Below are positions 4,846-7,761 of a stretch of DNA of 7,761 nucleotides, in pieces. The DNA lies in assembly GCA_946543495.1 (NCBI GenBank), contig CAMNLS010000052.1, positions 1 through 7,761 on the forward strand, read 5' to 3'. Each line of letters starts with the position of its first letter. Position 1 is the stretch's first letter. This DNA is from an uncultured Selenomonadales bacterium (GTDB lineage Bacteria; Bacillota; Negativicutes; Selenomonadales; Selenomonadaceae). A model generated the notes under the pieces. The model was given only the letters and a program-made list of their open reading frames with translations, did no database searches and was not told where the DNA came from. The position numbers and the translations under genes were made by a program.

Positions 4846-7098
4846 TTATTGTCCTGTGCTACCCATGACGTAATTAAGTTGCGTGCCGAGCTTGGCAAGC
4901 GTGGATTCCATTGCGTCATACTTTTTATAAAGCGCGTCCTCGAACGAGTTCATCAGCTTTTTAAAGTTACTCATCTTAGTCTGCAGGTTGCGCAAGAGAT
5001 TGTTCAAATCGCTGTCTTCGGTAATGTCGGAGGAGGAACCCGCGCGATCTTTGATAGATTTAGTAGCGTCTACGAAAATATCGCCGAGTCGCTGAGCCAC
5101 TCCACTTTTTGACGAATTGTCAAGGTCATTACTATCAAGCTTTGCAAAGACGTTGTAAACCAAATCGGGGTCTTCAGCAAGGGCTTTCTTTAGCTTATCT
5201 TCGTCGAGAACTAATTGACCCTTAAGCCCTGTAGTTGAAACGCCCAAGCTGAAAATCGAATTGTACTTGCCGTCGACGCCTTCAATAGGTTCCGCAATAG
5301 CATTGCGCATGTTCATGATAACCTTGCCGAGCGTCTGGTCGTGATAGAGGAGACCAGCTTTAGCTTTTTCTTCCCATTTGGTAATCTGATCTTCCTTCAT
5401 TTGATCTTTCTGCGCTTGCGTGAGCGGCTTGTAATCGGAGTTCGGCTTTTCATCATACTTTTCGTAAAGACTAGACAGTAACTTGTTGTAATCGCTCACG
5501 AAGCTTTTTACCTTATCGATGATGGCGTCGGTGTCCTGCGAAACGGAAACGGTCGCGGCTCCTGTGGATTCGGTTGTATTAAGCGCGGTGTAGGTTATGC
5601 CGCCGACAGTGACTTTATTATCTGTAATGTCTGTGTAGGAGACACCGTCAACTACAATCTCGCCATTTGAGCCTGTATAAGCGTTATTGCCGCTCGCGAC
5701 ATTGGACTTCACCTCAAGCAACAAGGAATTCTTATCGCCGACAGTTGCACTTGCTCCCGTAGAATTGACAGTTTCGCCAGTGAGTTTTCCATTAGCTGAC
5801 TGATAAAGCCCCATGTTGTTGAAAAAGTTCCGCGCCGCCATAGCTGAACGACTTTGAGTTTTGCCGCTGTCGGAATCTAAGACGATGTTTATGTTGTTAT
5901 CTTCGCCGCCCTTGCTATTATAAAAAGAAAAAGTATCATGTTCCGCGTCATAAGAAGCCTTAATGTTCAAGCCAGAAATTTTATTGATGTCTGAGACCAA
6001 GTCATAGAAAGTTTTTGCCTCACCGTCATTGCCCAACAGCTGGTCATAAGTATACCTAATTGTGTGCGCCTCTTTATAAGCAGCCTTTTCCTCCGTCGTC
6101 ATCTTCGCTAAAGCTTCTGTCTCTGTACCGTCATAAATCTGGAACTCAAAAGCGTATTGGCTCTTTGTGACAGGAGAATTGTCACCTGTGGTAGCGGTGA
6201 TGTCCCGTTCCTGCGTATCATACTGCCGCCACTTGCTCGTATCCAAATAATTATAATCGGCTGCAGTAGGATCAGTAGCGGCAGATTGCCAATCGGGACT
6301 TCCAGAAGTTCCATTGTTCTTTTCCCAATTCCCAGATTCATTCAGACGCCAGACATTTGGATCGACGCTATAATCGCCGTCAGTTTCTCCAGAAATGGTT
6401 CCATGCTGAGGAGCAGAAGAGTTTACCCAATTTCCAGACGCATCTTTTGTTTGCCAAGATCTTGAGGTTTTGCTTGTATCGACATTTGAGCCTTCGTAGT
6501 ACTTAGTATAATTTTCCCTGCCGAATCTGAATTCGGAGCTAAATTCTTTATCGTCCGCAGAATCACGATAAGCAGTTGGCTTGCCAGTGTCGGGATCTGT
6601 GGCGGTTACAACAAGGTCGTCCGAAACTTTAGCGACAACTCCTGAAACCGAGCCATCATTGCGCACCCTTAACGAAGAAAAAAGTACGTCTTTAAGCTTC
6701 ATGCTGGACTGGTAATTATCGGTGGTATCGCCGTCCAAGTTGTAACGCTCTAATTTGTGCGTGCCGACGAGGTAAGCGTTAGAGCTAAGGCTCGTAACTT
6801 CGACATTATGATTCATGAGAGCCGCGCTAGAGTTCGCCGAAACCTTGACCGCCGAATTGGAACTTTCCACGCTTTTAGCGTTCATGTTATTCGACATTTT
6901 GTACTGCGAAAGAGTCGACGAATTAAACGTAGTAATTTTACTGCTAAGATCCAAGTAGTCCGCCTTCAACCACTCGTTCTTAGTAAATTTTTGTGCCATC
7001 TTGTCGTATTCGTTTTGCTTACTCATCATGCCGACTTTAACCATCGACTCGATGTCCATGCCCGAACCCGACAGACCATAAATTCCGTTGACACCCAT
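4846..7098 (-). CDS. fliD: Flagellar filament cap protein FliD (HAP2), enlarged
   Basis: FliD forms the cap at the filament tip under which exported flagellin folds. The N-terminal D0/D1 part carries GIYGLSGSGMDIESMVKVGM and the conserved W of KNEWLKADYLDL (W43). A flagellin IN-type motif lies at about residues 347-403 (TFYDLVSDINKISGLNIKASY onward). The C-terminal family region starts before SVSQDTDAIIDKVKSFVSDY (about 515) and ends in a coiled coil from about 688 to 750 with YDAMESTLAKLGTQL. At 750 aa it is far longer than the 470 or so of enteric FliD. Much of the extra length is an exposed-domain insert near residues 205-300 with W-containing repeats (W215, W224, W250, W258, W270, W290). 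I saw no cysteine in the protein, as is usual for exported flagellar axial proteins. AAGGAGGG (7105-7112) sits 6 nt before the ATG at 7098. Confidence 0.95.
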   Translation of the reverse strand: MGVNGIYGLSGSGMDIESMVKVGMMSKQNEYDKMAQKFTKNEWLKADYLDLSSKITTFNSSTLSQYKMSNNMNAKSVESSNSAVKVSANSSAALMNHNVEVTSLSSNAYLVGTHKLERYNLDGDTTDNYQSSMKLKDVLFSSLRVRNDGSVSGVVAKVSDDLVVTATDPDTGKPTAYRDSADDKEFSSEFRFGRENYTKYYEGSNVDTSKTSRSWQTKDASGNWVNSSAPQHGTISGETDGDYSVDPNVWRLNESGNWEKNNGTSGSPDWQSAATDPTAADYNYLDTSKWRQYDTQERDITATTGDNSPVTKSQYAFEFQIYDGTETEALAKMTTEEKAAYKEAHTIRYTYDQLLGNDGEAKTFYDLVSDINKISGLNIKASYDAEHDTFSFYNSKGGEDNNINIVLDSDSGKTQSRSAMAARNFFNNMGLYQSANGKLTGETVNSTGASATVGDKNSLLLEVKSNVASGNNAYTGSNGEIVVDGVSYTDITDNKVTVGGITYTALNTTESTGAATVSVSQDTDAIIDKVKSFVSDYNKLLSSLYEKYDEKPNSDYKPLTQAQKDQMKEDQITKWEEKAKAGLLYHDQTLGKVIMNMRNAIAEPIEGVDGKYNSIFSLGVSTTGLKGQLVLDEDKLKKALAEDPDLVYNVFAKLDSNDLDNSSKSGVAQRLGDIFVDATKSIKDRAGSSSDITEDSDLNNLLRNLQTKMSNFKKLMNSFEDALYKKYDAMESTLAKLGTQLNYVMGSTGQ
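6199..6486 (-). repeat. Imperfect W-containing amino acid repeats inside FliD
   Basis: FliD residues about 205-300 hold three diverged copies of a 35-40 residue unit. They are VDTSKTSRSWQTKDASGNW (W215/W224), SVDPNVWRLNESGNWEKNNG (W250/W258) and YLDTSKWRQYDTQERDIT (W290). The shared pattern is a D, a few residues, W-R/Q, then Asp/Asn/Ser-rich sequence and usually GNW. They fall in the region expected for the surface-exposed D2/D3 domains, not in the conserved ends. Confidence 0.55.
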
Positions 7099-7127
7099 GT
7101 TAATCCCTCCTTAGAAAGGGCATCGAT

Positions 7128-7568
7128 TTAGATCGTCCTGTTAACGAATATGCCACGCATTTGATTATTCTCGGCATTTTCCTCAGCTTTAATCATCCTT
7201 TCGATCATTTCCTCGGACGGAAATTCTCTGATGACTTCGCCGCTTTCCTTATCGATAACCTTAACATTGATCATATTTGCTTCCTTGTTGTAATTCAATT
7301 CAAGGTTGCAGTCGTTTTGCTTCATGTAGTCGTTGACAGCCTCTGTTATCTGGCTTACGGTTTCTTCCGTGACTGTACCGGGGGCAAAGAGAGATTGCTG
7401 CTGTTGCTGTTCCTGTTCCGGTTTCTGATCCTTTTTTTCCGTAGAGGTAGAAAGCTTTTCCGAAGGTTGCTTAACTACGGGTTTAAGTTGCGCGAAATCC
7501 TGCTCGCTAACGATCGGTTGACTCTTTGAAACTGAGTTTACATTACCAACTGCCGTTACATCTGCCAT
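7128..7568 (-). CDS. flaG: FlaG family flagellar protein
   Basis: A 146-aa cytoplasmic-looking protein with a low-complexity N-terminal half and a conserved C-terminal half. The N-terminal half holds a Lys/Glu/Gln linker ending in a glutamine run near residues 52-58 (EQEQQQQQSLF). The FlaG domain from about residue 64 contains VSQITEAVNDYMKQNDCNLE, INVKVIDKESGEVIREFPSEEM and a helix ending near residue 132. The VKVID-x-SGEVIREFPSE stretch is the hallmark of the family. FlaG proteins affect filament length or assembly, but the mechanism is poorly defined. The start is the ATG at 7568 with AAAGGAG at 7580-7586. An in-frame GTG at 7580 overlaps that ribosome binding site and is rejected. It follows csrA by 35 nt and precedes fliD by 29 nt. 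Confidence 0.9.
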   Translation of the reverse strand: MADVTAVGNVNSVSKSQPIVSEQDFAQLKPVVKQPSEKLSTSTEKKDQKPEQEQQQQQSLFAPGTVTEETVSQITEAVNDYMKQNDCNLELNYNKEANMINVKVIDKESGEVIREFPSEEMIERMIKAEENAENNQMRGIFVNRTI

Positions 7569-7603
7569 GATAAAACACACTCCTTTGTTTTGCGGTTTGC
7601 CCG

Positions 7604-7761
7604 CTAATTTCCTTTAAGCGGCAACGCGCCGTGTAAATCGACGTCCTGTTTTTGAGCCGCTTTTTGATTTTCCTCTTGTATCGCACGATAGATTTCGCCA
7701 CGATAAATTTTGATTTCCCGCGGCGCATCAATCGCAATACGCACGTTTTCGCCCTGCACTT
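7604..7761 (-). CDS. csrA: Carbon storage regulator CsrA, C-terminal part
   Basis: Only the last 51 codons are present, read in the frame whose first complete codon begins at 7759. They give VQGENVRIAIDAPREIKIY, followed by RGEIYRAIQEENQKAA. This is the diagnostic CsrA segment: beta strands 4-5 with AP-x-E, and the helix ending in AIQEEN. The RNA-contacting arginine of the APREI motif is present. The protein extends past the usual end with an extra tail (QKQDVDLHGALPLKGN). CsrA binds GGA motifs in mRNA leaders. In flagellated Firmicutes it represses flagellin translation and is neutralised by FliW, whose gene often lies just upstream of csrA; that region is outside the window. The stop TAG is at 7606-7604. 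Confidence 0.93.
   Translation of the reverse strand, partial: VQGENVRIAIDAPREIKIYRGEIYRAIQEENQKAAQKQDVDLHGALPLKGN

Noticed and set aside
4809..4919. Longer fliS start at 4919
   Set aside because: It would overlap fliD by 74 nt. The family N-terminus (MVNAAEAYRQQ) and the GAAGGAG site support 4808.
7161..7529. Plus-strand frame of 122 codons rich in Leu/Phe that looks like a small membrane protein
   Set aside because: It is the antisense of flaG; the Leu run mirrors the Gln/Lys/Glu codons of the FlaG linker. It has no ribosome binding site and no family resemblance.
7543..7737. Minus-strand 64-codon frame with many Arg/Lys residues
   Set aside because: It overlaps csrA in a different frame and the flaG start. 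The csrA frame gives an unmistakable CsrA sequence, so this one is a shadow.

Overview
The window looks like chromosomal DNA of a motile, anaerobic Firmicute of the Negativicutes type (Selenomonas-like). This is an inference from three things: the csrA-flaG-fliD-fliS gene order, the moderate GC content, and the overall feel of the pyruvate kinase and glutamine synthetase proteins. No rRNA or other phylogenetic marker is present, so the placement is tentative.

Layout. (1) Positions 1-100, minus strand: the first 33 codons of a gene whose product starts like a non-ribosomal peptide synthetase condensation domain. It has a strong ribosome binding site and an extended -10 promoter. (2) Positions 101-529: a gene-free stretch with three minus-strand terminator-like elements, a degenerate tandem repeat of about 20 bp that is almost free of C on the plus strand, and two related AT-rich palindromes. 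This is the least explained part of the window. (3) Positions 530-1942, minus strand: pyruvate kinase (pyk), monocistronic by appearance, with its own promoter and terminator. (4) Positions 2078-3961, plus strand: an unusually long (627 aa) glutamine synthetase, divergent from pyk and ending at a bidirectional terminator. (5) Positions 4025-7761, minus strand: the distal part of a flagellar operon in the order csrA (5' end cut by the window), flaG, fliD, fliS, fliT-like. It converges on the glutamine synthetase gene.

The flagellar genes form a functional set. FliD caps the filament, FliS is the flagellin chaperone, the FliT-like protein is probably the FliD chaperone, and FlaG influences filament assembly. 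CsrA is the RNA-binding translational repressor that controls flagellin synthesis in Firmicutes. The genes lie 8 to 37 nt apart or overlap, so they are almost certainly co-transcribed from a promoter beyond position 7761.

I found no complete undescribed system. The items most worth a second look are the paired palindromes and tandem repeat in 181-468, and a tryptophan-containing repeat insert in the enlarged FliD.
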